A stretch of DNA of 11,058 nt from Desulfocicer vacuolatum DSM 3385 (GTDB taxonomy: Bacteria > Desulfobacterota > Desulfobacteria > Desulfobacterales > SURF-7). The DNA lies in NCBI GenBank assembly GCA_945870015.1, contig CAMBQS010000074.1, positions 1 to 11,058 of the forward strand, read 5' to 3'. The notes under the pieces were generated by a model. That model searched no databases. It saw nothing but the letters and a program-made list of their open reading frames with translations, and was not told the DNA's origin. Positions 1-6,916 of this stretch are shown one piece after another. Within the stretch, counting starts at the first letter, position 1, and each line of letters begins with the position of its first letter. Both the position numbers and the translations under genes were made by a program.

Positions 1-47
1 AGATGTTGACCGTACAGAACGGAAAATTCGTCGTTCTCACGGAATAA
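1..47 (+). CDS. 3' end of a gene, probably the LIV-type ABC transporter substrate-binding protein (partial)
   Basis: Only the last 14 codons are visible, in frame 3, reading MLTVQNGKFVVLTE before TAA at 45-47. The ending 'M-hydrophobic-V-x-N/D-GKFV' is typical of the C-terminus of periplasmic LivK/HAAT-family binding proteins. Such genes usually sit directly upstream of livHMGF, as this one would. The other frames of this stretch also stop early, so frame choice rests on this resemblance and on context. The fragment is too short for a firm assignment; the product would be an exported solute receptor that delivers ligand to the permease encoded downstream. Confidence 0.45.
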   Translation, partial: MLTVQNGKFVVLTE

Positions 48-78
48 TTTCTGGATCGTGACCTTTTGGTCTTTTTCA

Positions 79-131
79 TGTCCGCTGTTGATGATAAGGA
101 TTCAACCCGATCCGGTCATTGACAGCGGACA
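79..131 (+). terminator. intercistronic stem-loop, possible attenuator or mRNA stabiliser
   Basis: TGTCCGCTGT (79-88) is the exact reverse complement of ACAGCGGACA (122-131). Pairing continues inward to about 95/115 with three G-T wobbles, giving roughly 17 pairs around a 19-base loop. It is followed by CATTTTGTT, a short T-run, so it is only a mediocre intrinsic terminator. A minor 4-bp hairpin (60-71) with five Ts after it lies just upstream. Stem-loops between a binding-protein gene and its permease genes commonly lower downstream expression relative to the receptor, and that is the inferred role here. Confidence 0.45.
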
Positions 132-209
132 CATTTTGTTGGAATCTCATATTTGTATTGCTGTCCGGATCTGCAAAACCAGGTCCGGAAAAAAATCACA
201 GGCAGAATC

Positions 210-1109
210 ATGACGGAAAGTACCATTTCGGATATCCTCCAATTCATGTTCATGGGGATCCAACGGGGATGCATTTATGCCCTGGCGGCGATCGGATTCA
301 ACATGATTTACAACGCCACCGGAATCATCAACTTTGCCCAGGGTGAATTTGTTGTGATCGGTGGTCTGATGATGGTGACCCTGACCATGACATGGAATCT
401 TCCCATGCCGATTGCATTTCTGCTTACGACAGCCTTTGTCACCATTGTCGGAATCGCCATGGAACGGTTCACGATCAATCCCGTCAAACACCCGACAGTG
501 CTCCGGTTGATCATCATCACCATAGCGGTTTCCATTATCATAAGAGGTGTCGCCATGTGCTTCTGGGGAAAAAACTCGCATTTCATGAGACATTTCTCCA
601 GCTCCGAGACACTAGACTTTTACGGAGCCACGATTCTTCCCCAGACCTTATGGATTATCGGAATCCTTTTGTTCATCGTGGCCGGGTATATTTTTTTCTT
701 CAACTACACCATGACCGGGAAATGCATGCGGGCCTGCGCCATCAATCGGGATGCAGCGCGCCTTGTCGGCATCAATGACCGGAAAATGGTAATGCTTTCC
801 TTTGCTTTATCCGCAGGCATCGGGGCTATCGCAGGCATCATCATCACTCCGATCATTCAAATGGATTATGCCCGTGGGGCCCTGCTTGGAATCAAGGGGT
901 TTGGAGCGGCTGTTCTGGGCGGGCTCGGCAACAGCATGGGCGCCATCATTGCAGGCGTCCTGATCGGCGTGCTGGAAGCTCTGGCAGCCGGTTATATCTC
1001 ATCCCACTATATGGACGCCATTGCCCTGATCATTCTTTTGCTGGTTCTGTTTGTCCGCCCGAGCGGCCTGTTTGGAAGTTCCGAAGCCATGAGATTAAAA
1101 GAGTTTTAA
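210..1109 (+). CDS. livH: LIV-type ABC transporter permease LivH
   Basis: This is an inner-membrane permease subunit of a branched-chain/hydrophobic amino acid type (HAAT) importer, 299 residues, which is normal for LivH. The N-terminus has the family pattern GCIYALAAIGFNMIYNATG (about 20-38), followed by the NFAQGEF element (41-47). Several long hydrophobic helices follow. The cytoplasmic EAA-like coupling loop that contacts the ATPases is at about 169-188 (TGKCMRACAINRDAARLVGI). The C-terminus has the conserved VRPSGLFG (282-289). I chose ATG 210 because homology begins there; a TTG at 153 would add 19 residues with no family resemblance. The ribosome-binding site (AGGCAG) is weak. livM starts 3 bases after the stop, so the two are surely cotranscribed. 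The substrate cannot be read from the sequence; members of this family also carry amides, urea and aromatic acids. Confidence 0.93.
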   Translation: MTESTISDILQFMFMGIQRGCIYALAAIGFNMIYNATGIINFAQGEFVVIGGLMMVTLTMTWNLPMPIAFLLTTAFVTIVGIAMERFTINPVKHPTVLRLIIITIAVSIIIRGVAMCFWGKNSHFMRHFSSSETLDFYGATILPQTLWIIGILLFIVAGYIFFFNYTMTGKCMRACAINRDAARLVGINDRKMVMLSFALSAGIGAIAGIIITPIIQMDYARGALLGIKGFGAAVLGGLGNSMGAIIAGVLIGVLEALAAGYISSHYMDAIALIILLLVLFVRPSGLFGSSEAMRLKEF

Positions 1110-1112
1110 CAT

Positions 1113-2129
1113 ATGAAAATCAAAGATTATATCGGCATCGGAATCCTGATTGTCGTCATCGCAGCCATACCGGATCTGGTCGGAAACGATTACTATCTGG
1201 GTGTTCTCATATTTACGGCTTTCAATTGCCTGACATGCACAGGACTTTGCCTTCTGATGGGATACACCGGTCAGATATCCATCGGTCATGGTGCGTTTAT
1301 TGCCATCGGTGCCTATTCATCGGCCATACTCACCACCAGACTGGGCTGGTCACCATGGACAGCCATGGGGTGCGGCGTGTTGCTTGCCGCCGTCACTGCC
1401 ATTATTGTGGGTATCCCGACCATGAGACTCAAGGGCCATTATCTTGCCATGGCCACCCTTGGATTTGCCTCCATTGTCCACATTGTTTCCGTTGCTGCCG
1501 TGGATGTAACCGGCGGCCCGTCCGGCATCTCCGGTATCCCCCGCATGCAGATTTTCGGCTTTGCCCTGAATTCGGATACCCGCAATTTTTACTTCAGTTG
1601 GGGATTTGTGGTAGTGGGGTTGTATCTGGCCGTTAATCTGATCCATTCCCGGGTGGGAAGGGGTTTGCAGGCTATTCACGGGAGTGAGGATGCAGCTTCG
1701 TCCCTGGGGGTGAATATCGCGGTGGACAAAATAAAGATTCTTGTATTAAGCGCAATTTATGCCTCCATCAGCGGCAGTCTTTACGCTCATTATGTCCTTT
1801 ATATCGATCCGGGACCATTTGACATCATGCATTCTGTTTTGCTGGTGACCATGGTGGCGGTAGGTGGCCTGCACAACATATGGGGCGCAATTACCGGAGC
1901 GGTTCTGCTTTCACTGTTGCCGGAATTTCTGTCGTTCCTGTCCGAATACCTCCAGGAAATCGGCATCCGGTATCAGACAGACTATGATACTTTGGTCTAC
2001 GGCGGCATTCTTCTGCTGATCATGCTTTTTTTACCCGAAGGATTGTTTGACGGTCTCAGCCGGTCGCTGAAATCAATTTCCGGATTCGGGGGAAAACTGG
2101 CCGGGAGGATTTCAGAACGTGCAGAGTAG
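1113..2129 (+). CDS. livM: LIV-type ABC transporter permease LivM
   Basis: This is the second inner-membrane permease subunit, pairing with LivH to form the translocation path; 338 residues is usual for LivM. Family landmarks are GYTGQISIGHGAF (50-62), the RLKGHYLAMATLGFA stretch (105-119), the TGGPSGI segment (133-139) and the EAA-like coupling loop at about 180-201 (VGRGLQAIHGSEDAA). In that loop the common AIRDSE pattern reads AIHGSE, a mild variation. The C-terminus has the LPEGLFDGL element (307-315). About eight to ten hydrophobic helices are apparent. Its stop overlaps the livG start by 11 bases, indicating translational coupling within one operon. Confidence 0.93.
   Translation: MKIKDYIGIGILIVVIAAIPDLVGNDYYLGVLIFTAFNCLTCTGLCLLMGYTGQISIGHGAFIAIGAYSSAILTTRLGWSPWTAMGCGVLLAAVTAIIVGIPTMRLKGHYLAMATLGFASIVHIVSVAAVDVTGGPSGISGIPRMQIFGFALNSDTRNFYFSWGFVVVGLYLAVNLIHSRVGRGLQAIHGSEDAASSLGVNIAVDKIKILVLSAIYASISGSLYAHYVLYIDPGPFDIMHSVLLVTMVAVGGLHNIWGAITGAVLLSLLPEFLSFLSEYLQEIGIRYQTDYDTLVYGGILLLIMLFLPEGLFDGLSRSLKSISGFGGKLAGRISERAE
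2103..2121 (+). promoter_or_regulatory. ribosome-binding site deciding the GTG start of livG
   Basis: GGGAGG at 2103-2108 lies 10 bases before GTG at 2119-2121, inside the 3' end of livM. No ATG is available near the start of LivG homology, so this site fixes the GTG as initiator and makes livG translation dependent on, or coupled to, livM. Confidence 0.7.
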
Positions 2130-2880
2130 CATCCTCAAGATCGAGAGTTTACGCAAGATATTCGGCGGAGTCGTTGCAGTGGACAACCTCAGCCTTTCTT
2201 TCAACAAAAGTGAAGTGACTTCCCTCATCGGTCCGAACGGAGCCGGCAAGACCACTGTTTTTAATCTCATCACCGGATTTTTAAAACCGACTTCCGGAAA
2301 AATCAATTTCAACGGTACGGAATTGAACCATAAAAAACCGCATGTGATCGCTGCCATGGGAATTGGAAGAACCTTTCAGAATGTTCAGGTTTTCTCCAAC
2401 ATGACGGTTCTTGAAAACGTGATGGTCGGCCGGCATTTGCGATCCCGCAGCGGCATGTTTTTTTCATCCATCCTGCCGCCCATGCTGCGCAGGGAGGAAA
2501 ACCAGATTCGAAACTCAGCAAAAGAACGGCTTGCATTATTGGGCCTGGATCAGTATGCCGATCTTCCTGCCGGAAGCCTGCCGCTGGGGAATCAGCGCAT
2601 GCTGGAAATTGCCAGAGCGCTGGCCCTGGAACCTGCACTTCTTTTCCTGGATGAACCAGCTTCCGGATTAAATGCGCGTGAAACCATGGTCATGGGAGAG
2701 CTGATCCGGAAGATCAAATCGATGAACATCACGGTGGTTCTGGTTGAACATGATATGGAGCTGGTTATGGATATCTCCGACAAGGTGGCGGTAATCAATT
2801 TCGGCAAACTGATCGCCGAAGGAACGCCAAAGGAGATCCAACTGAATCCGGATGTCATAAACGCTTATTTAGGAACGTAG
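2119..2880 (+). CDS. livG: LIV-type ABC transporter ATP-binding protein LivG
   Basis: This is one of the two ATPases powering the importer on the cytoplasmic face; 253 residues, normal length. Walker A is GPNGAGKTT (38-46), the Q-loop glutamine is Q87 in TFQNV, Walker B is LLFLDEP (174-180) with catalytic E179, the D-loop is SGLN (182-185), and the switch histidine is H211 in VEHDME. The signature is LPLGNQRMLEIARAL (154-168) in place of LSGGQ. LivG proteins commonly deviate here (LSYGQ, LPYGQ), so this is still within family range. The long insert between Q-loop and signature (about 100-135) and the FGGVVAVD opening are LivG traits that separate it from LivF. GTG start with a good GGGAGG site; 11-base overlap with livM. 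Confidence 0.93.
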   Translation: MQSSILKIESLRKIFGGVVAVDNLSLSFNKSEVTSLIGPNGAGKTTVFNLITGFLKPTSGKINFNGTELNHKKPHVIAAMGIGRTFQNVQVFSNMTVLENVMVGRHLRSRSGMFFSSILPPMLRREENQIRNSAKERLALLGLDQYADLPAGSLPLGNQRMLEIARALALEPALLFLDEPASGLNARETMVMGELIRKIKSMNITVVLVEHDMELVMDISDKVAVINFGKLIAEGTPKEIQLNPDVINAYLGT

Positions 2881-2884
2881 TCCG

Positions 2885-3622
2885 ATGCTTCGTCTGGTAA
2901 ATGTCAACGGTTATTACGGCTTGGTGCATGTATTGAAAAATATTTCCATGCATATTAACGAGGGTGAAATTGTGGCCATGCTGGGTGCCAACGGTGCTGG
3001 AAAAACAACCACCCTCCGGGTTATCAGCGGTCTCCAGCCGGTCAAGGGTGGGAAAATCTTCTATCAGAATAAAGAGATCACAGGCGTCCCCCCTGAAAAA
3101 CTGGTTGAGCATGGTATCGCCCATGTGCCCGAAGGCCGGCAGATCTTCCGTCCCATGTCCGTGTATGAAAACCTTGAATTGGGCGGGCACATCATCTATA
3201 AGCGTCACGGCAAGGCCCAATTGAAAACCGATATTCAAGGGATGTTTGAACTGTTTCCCATTTTAAAACAAAGAAAAAATCAATTTGCAGGAACCTTGAG
3301 CGGCGGAGAACAGCAGATGCTGGCCATTGCCATGGCATTAATGGCCAGACCCAAGTTGCTGCTCCTGGATGAACCCTCCATGGGGCTGGCGCCTATGATC
3401 ATCAAAGAAATTTTCAAAATCATTGCGCAGCTTCAGAAAGAGAGAAAACTTACGGTTTTGCTGATTGAACAGAATGCAAATGCTGCCTTGAAAATCGCCG
3501 ACCGGGGCTATGTGATTGAAACCGGAAGAATCGTGCTGGAGGAAAACGCAATGGCATTGATGTCCAATCAGGAAGTAAAACGGGCCTACCTGGGAAAAGA
3601 CCAGAAGGAGATTTGGGAATAG
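2885..3622 (+). CDS. livF: LIV-type ABC transporter ATP-binding protein LivF
   Basis: This is the second ATPase of the importer, 245 residues. Walker A is GANGAGKTT (34-42), the VPEGRQIF motif typical of LivF is at 81-88, the ABC signature is LSGGEQQ (138-144), Walker B is LLLLDEP (158-164) with E163, and the switch position reads IEQNA (194-198), where LivF proteins have glutamine instead of histidine. It starts 4 bases after the livG stop, with AGGAA in the end of livG as a plausible ribosome-binding site. It is the last gene of the compact transporter block. The C-terminus (GKDQKEIWE) is slightly longer than the usual end at YLG. Confidence 0.93.
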   Translation: MLRLVNVNGYYGLVHVLKNISMHINEGEIVAMLGANGAGKTTTLRVISGLQPVKGGKIFYQNKEITGVPPEKLVEHGIAHVPEGRQIFRPMSVYENLELGGHIIYKRHGKAQLKTDIQGMFELFPILKQRKNQFAGTLSGGEQQMLAIAMALMARPKLLLLDEPSMGLAPMIIKEIFKIIAQLQKERKLTVLLIEQNANAALKIADRGYVIETGRIVLEENAMALMSNQEVKRAYLGKDQKEIWE

Positions 3623-3647
3623 GCAGAGCCAATTCCAAAACGATTGA

Positions 3648-3738
3648 AAAGCGTCACGCCGGCGAAAGCCGATGTCCAGAAAAAAACTGAAAATACCAGA
3701 TAGTGTTACGCTTTACTGCGTGTCCGGCTTTCGCCGGA
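3648..3738. repeat. REP/MITE-like palindromic element between livF and the PaaK-like gene
   Basis: CCGGCGAAAGCCG (3659-3671) is the exact reverse complement of CGGCTTTCGCCGG (3725-3737), a 13-base inverted pair 53 bases apart. A second pair, AAAGCGT (3648-3654) and ACGCTTT (3708-3714), is interleaved with it. The right arm also folds on itself as a 6-bp TCCGGC/GCCGGA stem (3723-3738), with a GAAA tetraloop when read on the minus strand; the left arm forms a 4-bp version with the same GAAA loop. The motif resembles the widespread 'CCGGCGAAAGCCGG' intergenic repeats of proteobacteria and Desulfobacterota (recalled, not searched). It may end or stabilise the liv transcript, though no T-run follows. 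An open frame across 3672-3899 is judged non-coding. Confidence 0.6.
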
Positions 3739-3801
3739 ACTACAACAACAGACTTTTGAAATTGGCTCATCAGACCAAACCATTTTCAGCGAGGGAAAAA
3801 C

Positions 3802-5094
3802 ATGGCTTTCTGGAACGAAAAAATCGAATGTATGGATCGACCGGAGATCGAACAGATTCAACTGGAAAACTTGCAGGCCACCCTGAATCGGGTTTATAAG
3901 AATGTCCGGCACTATCGGAAGGTTTTTCGAGAAATCGATTTCATGCCGGAAGACCTGCAACATATCTCTGATATCAAAAAATTGCCGTTTATCTCCCGGA
4001 GGGATCTCAGCCTGAATTACCCGTATGATATGTTTGCCGTGCCATTACGGGAAGTTGTCCGCCTTCACATGGCTTCCATCAACTTTGATGATCCCATCGT
4101 GGTTGGATTTACCCGCAGCGATATCACAAGCTGGGGGGAACTGATTGCCCGGAATCTTGCGGCTGTCGGCGTCACCAAGGACGATGTGGTTCAGATCGCA
4201 TTGACCTTCGGCATCACCACCGGACCTTTCGGCGTACAGGTCGGGGCTGAACAGATCGGGGCATCCGTGATTCCCATGTCCGCCCGGAAATTCGAGGACC
4301 AGGTCAAAATCATGCGGGATTTTCGTACCACGACCCTGGTTTCGACGCCCACAGTCGCCATCGGTCTATCCCAGATGATGGAAGAGATGGATGTAGATCC
4401 GAACAAGCTTGCGCTTAAGCATGCTATTTTAGGATCTGAGCCCTGGTCCGAATCCACCCGTTCGCATATTGAATCGAAAATGCATATCACGGCAACCGAT
4501 ACCTATGGCCTGACCGAGTTGTTCGGTCCGGGAGTCGCATGGGAATGCCCGGCAAAAAACGGACTGCATATTGCCGAGGATCATTTCCTTCCTGAAATCA
4601 TCGATCCGGTAACACTTGAAACTTTGCCTCCGGGATCTTTGGGCGAGCTTGTTCTGACATCCATATCAAAACAGGCCTTCCCCCTGATTCGTTTCCGTAC
4701 CGGTGATCTGACCAGAATTGATTACGCTCCCTGCACCTGCGGACGAACCCACTGCCGGATTGCAAGAATTTTCCAGAAATGTGACGATGTGGTTGTCATC
4801 AAAGGGACAAGCATCACCCCGGAACAGATATCCCGGGTGCTTTCCAAAATAACCGGCGGACAACCGGTTTTCCAACTGATGATCGAACAGGTCGACAAGT
4901 TGGATCAACTGATCGTGCTGCTTGAAATATCGGATTTTACCTTTTTTGATGAAATGAAAAAACAGAACATTCTGATCGAACGTCTTCACCGTGAAATATC
5001 AGAATTTTTAGGCTGGGATGTCACTGTCAAACTGGTGGAACCAGGTACGTTTGATTCCAACCGGAAGGTACTCGACAAACGCATCTTCAAATAA
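3802..5094 (+). CDS. phenylacetate-CoA ligase (PaaK) family protein with degenerate catalytic motifs
   Basis: The protein is 430 residues and collinear with PaaK of the acyl-adenylate superfamily, which activates arylacetic acids with ATP and CoA. Preserved parts are the N-terminal YKNVRHYRKVF region (32-42), NYPYDMFAVP (72-81), VVGFTRSDI (100-108), GAEQIGASVIPMS (148-160), the A5 motif TYGLTE (234-239) then FGPGVAWEC, the A8 motif RFRTGD (297-302), a cysteine patch CTCGRTHC (311-318), and the C-terminal VLDKR (423-427). Two key elements look lost. The glycine-rich phosphate loop (HASSGTTGKP in PaaK) reads HMASINFDDP (89-98), and the C-terminal GKA catalytic lysine site reads DSN (418-420). 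Other frames do not restore the loop, so a sequencing slip is unlikely. ATG 3802 has a GAGGG site. It follows the liv operon after a repeat-bearing gap. Fold assignment is firm; ligase activity is doubtful. Confidence 0.85.
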   Translation: MAFWNEKIECMDRPEIEQIQLENLQATLNRVYKNVRHYRKVFREIDFMPEDLQHISDIKKLPFISRRDLSLNYPYDMFAVPLREVVRLHMASINFDDPIVVGFTRSDITSWGELIARNLAAVGVTKDDVVQIALTFGITTGPFGVQVGAEQIGASVIPMSARKFEDQVKIMRDFRTTTLVSTPTVAIGLSQMMEEMDVDPNKLALKHAILGSEPWSESTRSHIESKMHITATDTYGLTELFGPGVAWECPAKNGLHIAEDHFLPEIIDPVTLETLPPGSLGELVLTSISKQAFPLIRFRTGDLTRIDYAPCTCGRTHCRIARIFQKCDDVVVIKGTSITPEQISRVLSKITGGQPVFQLMIEQVDKLDQLIVLLEISDFTFFDEMKKQNILIERLHREISEFLGWDVTVKLVEPGTFDSNRKVLDKRIFK

Positions 5095-5177
5095 TCATGA
5101 TGATCCCTTTTTCGGATTGAACCCTGCGGTATCATACTCGGCTGGTATGGTGAAATCCTTTTACAATAACAATACTA

Positions 5178-5206
5178 TTGACACAAAAATGCCTTTCACT
5201 TATATT
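5178..5206 (+). promoter_or_regulatory. sigma70-type promoter upstream of the stator genes
   Basis: TTGACA (5178-5183), a 17-base spacer, then TATATT (5201-5206): a perfect -35 and a -10 one base off consensus. It sits in the AT-rich 254-base gap (5095-5348) and would start transcription near 5213, leaving an untranslated leader of about 135 bases before the MotA-type gene. A second TTGACA at 5265-5270 has no -10 at a proper distance. Nothing else convincing was seen in this gap. Confidence 0.55.
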
Positions 5207-5348
5207 GATCCTGGAAATAAAGCTTATCTTACCCCCGTTTACTCCCTGAACCGATCACTATTTTTTGACAAAACCACTGATAATTCTCTGGTAAGGTATC
5301 AAAACGCTTTATCTTGATTCAATAAAACAGACCCGGTACCCCGACAAG

Positions 5349-6104
5349 ATGAAACATGACAAGATTGACAAGATCAGTATCGCAGGGCTGACACTATCCA
5401 TCGTCGCTATCCTGGGAGGCCAGGTTCTCGAAGGCGGCAGTGTACACTCGCTGTTGCAAGTGACTGCTTTTTTCATTGTCATGGGCGGCACCATGGGCGC
5501 TGTCATGCTGCAAACCACCCTGCCGACTTTTATTCAGGGAATCAGACTGGTCAAATGGGTGTTCATGCCTCCTCCCGCCGATCCCCATAAGCTGATCAAG
5601 GACATTCTCTCCTGGAGCCAGATTTCCCGAAGGGATGGAATATTGGGGCTGGAATTTCCCCTCGATCGTTTAAGCGAGCCTTTTGATCGCAAGGGTTTGC
5701 AGATGGTGGTGGATGGGTTTGAACCCCAAAAAATCCGCGAAGAGATGGCAATTGAAATCAGTATCTATGAAGAACACCAGCGCCAGGCAGCCAAAGTATG
5801 GGAAGGCGCAGGCGGTTATGCCCCCACAATCGGAATCCTCGGTGCTGTAATGGGCCTGATTCACGTCATGGAAAATCTTTCCGAACCTTCCAAACTCGGC
5901 AGCGGCATTGCCGTTGCCTTTGTCGCCACAATTTACGGGGTAGGCATGGCCAACCTGGTTTTCCTTCCCATGGCCAACAAGCTGAAAACCATCATCGCAG
6001 AGCAGGTGACCATTCGGGAGATGATGATCGAAGGGCTGTGCTCCATTGCAAACGGTGAAAACCCGCGTAATATCGAAACCCGGTTGCAGGGTTACATTCC
6101 ATAG
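5349..6104 (+). CDS. motC: flagellar motor stator protein, MotA/MotC type
   Basis: This is the inner-membrane stator subunit that, with its MotB/MotD partner, forms the ion channel turning the flagellar rotor; 251 residues. Four membrane helices are expected: about 10-28, 34-54, 155-177 and 185-208. The cytoplasmic loop between helices 2 and 3 holds the family pattern DRKGLQMVVDG (113-123). Helix 3 has YAPTIGILGAVMGLIHVM (157-174), with P159 matching the conserved proline needed for torque generation. Helix 4 follows as GSGIAVAFVATIYGVG. Overall it resembles Pseudomonas MotC more than E. coli MotA (recalled similarity, including the ending NPRNIETRLQGY), hence the symbol; 'motA' would be the generic name. 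The partner gene follows after 44 bases. The ion used (H+ or Na+) cannot be decided here. The ribosome-binding site is weak. Confidence 0.88.
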   Translation: MKHDKIDKISIAGLTLSIVAILGGQVLEGGSVHSLLQVTAFFIVMGGTMGAVMLQTTLPTFIQGIRLVKWVFMPPPADPHKLIKDILSWSQISRRDGILGLEFPLDRLSEPFDRKGLQMVVDGFEPQKIREEMAIEISIYEEHQRQAAKVWEGAGGYAPTIGILGAVMGLIHVMENLSEPSKLGSGIAVAFVATIYGVGMANLVFLPMANKLKTIIAEQVTIREMMIEGLCSIANGENPRNIETRLQGYIP

Positions 6105-6148
6105 CCTGCGGATGGCAAAAAAACGGAATTTCCGGATTGTGAACATTC

Positions 6149-6904
6149 ATGATGCGCAAAAAAAAACAGGAAGAACATGAAAACCATGAGCGCTGGCTGG
6201 TTTCCTACGCAGACTTCATTACGCTTCTGTTTGCCTTCTTTGTTGTGATGTATGCCATATCTTCCGTCAATGAAGGCAAATACAAAACATTGAGTGCATC
6301 CCTGATCGAAGCCTTCAGTGATGACCCGGAAAAAGCAATCTCCGTCGAATCCGCAGCCGGCCCGGTCGGTTTAAATACGATTTCCACAATTCCCGTGGCG
6401 ACAACCGTAATACAGACAGATGGAGTGGATCCGGTTCAGGAAGAAAAAATGAAAGAAATCGCCGACGATATCCTCAAGGTGATGGAACCTTTGATCAAGG
6501 AAGGTCAGGTAAGGGTTACCCAAAGCCGGATCGGCGTTTCCGTGGAGATCAATGCCGGCGTTCTGTTTGAACCCGGCCAGGCGGTATTGGAAAAACAGCC
6601 GGTTGAAGTACTGAAAGCCGTGGCTGACGTAGTAACGACCGTTCCCAACATGGTGATGGTCGAAGGACATACCGACAATATTCCCATCAGCTCACCAGTC
6701 TATCCTTCCAACTGGGAACTTTCATCCGCCCGTGCCAGCAGTGTGGTAAGGCTGTTTATCGAAAATGGAGTTCCCCCCAGACGTTTGACAGCGCTCGGCT
6801 ATGCTGACCAGCGTCCGATTTTACCCAATGACACCCTTGAGGAACGAGCCAAAAACCGGCGGGTGACGATCCGGATCGAGCCAATTGAAAAAAAACAGGA
6901 TTAA
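6149..6904 (+). CDS. motD: flagellar motor stator protein, MotB/MotD type
   Basis: This is the ion-binding, peptidoglycan-anchoring half of the stator; 251 residues. A short charged cytoplasmic N-terminus is followed by a single membrane helix (about 19-38), WLVSYADFITLLFAFFVVM, whose D22 is the ion-carrying aspartate. A periplasmic linker (about 40-125) follows, then an OmpA-like peptidoglycan-binding domain (about 130-245) with NAGVLFEPGQAVL (135-147), VEGHTDNIP (171-179), NWELSSARA (188-196) and NRRVTI (236-241). The helix and the following SSVNEGKYK match Pseudomonas MotD from memory. Two ATGs are adjacent (6149 and 6152) and either could start the protein. It is cotranscribed with the MotC-type gene. 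No other flagellar genes are visible. Confidence 0.9.
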   Translation: MMRKKKQEEHENHERWLVSYADFITLLFAFFVVMYAISSVNEGKYKTLSASLIEAFSDDPEKAISVESAAGPVGLNTISTIPVATTVIQTDGVDPVQEEKMKEIADDILKVMEPLIKEGQVRVTQSRIGVSVEINAGVLFEPGQAVLEKQPVEVLKAVADVVTTVPNMVMVEGHTDNIPISSPVYPSNWELSSARASSVVRLFIENGVPPRRLTALGYADQRPILPNDTLEERAKNRRVTIRIEPIEKKQD

Positions 6905-6916
6905 AAAACCAGGCGC

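Noticed and set aside
60..76. GACC-TTTT-GGTC hairpin followed by five Ts as a terminator of the first gene
   Set aside because: The stem has only four pairs, too weak to call alone; it is mentioned with the larger stem-loop.
153..209. Upstream TTG start for livH
   Set aside because: It would add 19 residues without resemblance to LivH; homology begins at ATG 210.
3672..3899. 75-codon open frame between livF and the PaaK-like gene
   Set aside because: It spans the palindromic repeat and overlaps the start of the PaaK-like gene in another frame; it has no ribosome-binding site or family resemblance.
5265..5297. Second TTGACA as a promoter before the stator genes
   Set aside because: No -10-like hexamer lies 16-18 bases downstream; GATAAT is only 8 bases away and TAAGGT is 21.
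5018..5317. 99-codon open frame, or a 56-codon version from ATG 5147, in the gap before the stator genes
   Set aside because: The first part overlaps the PaaK-like gene in a different frame, the rest is AT-rich with no ribosome-binding site, and the best promoter in the window lies inside it. It is read as an open frame by chance.
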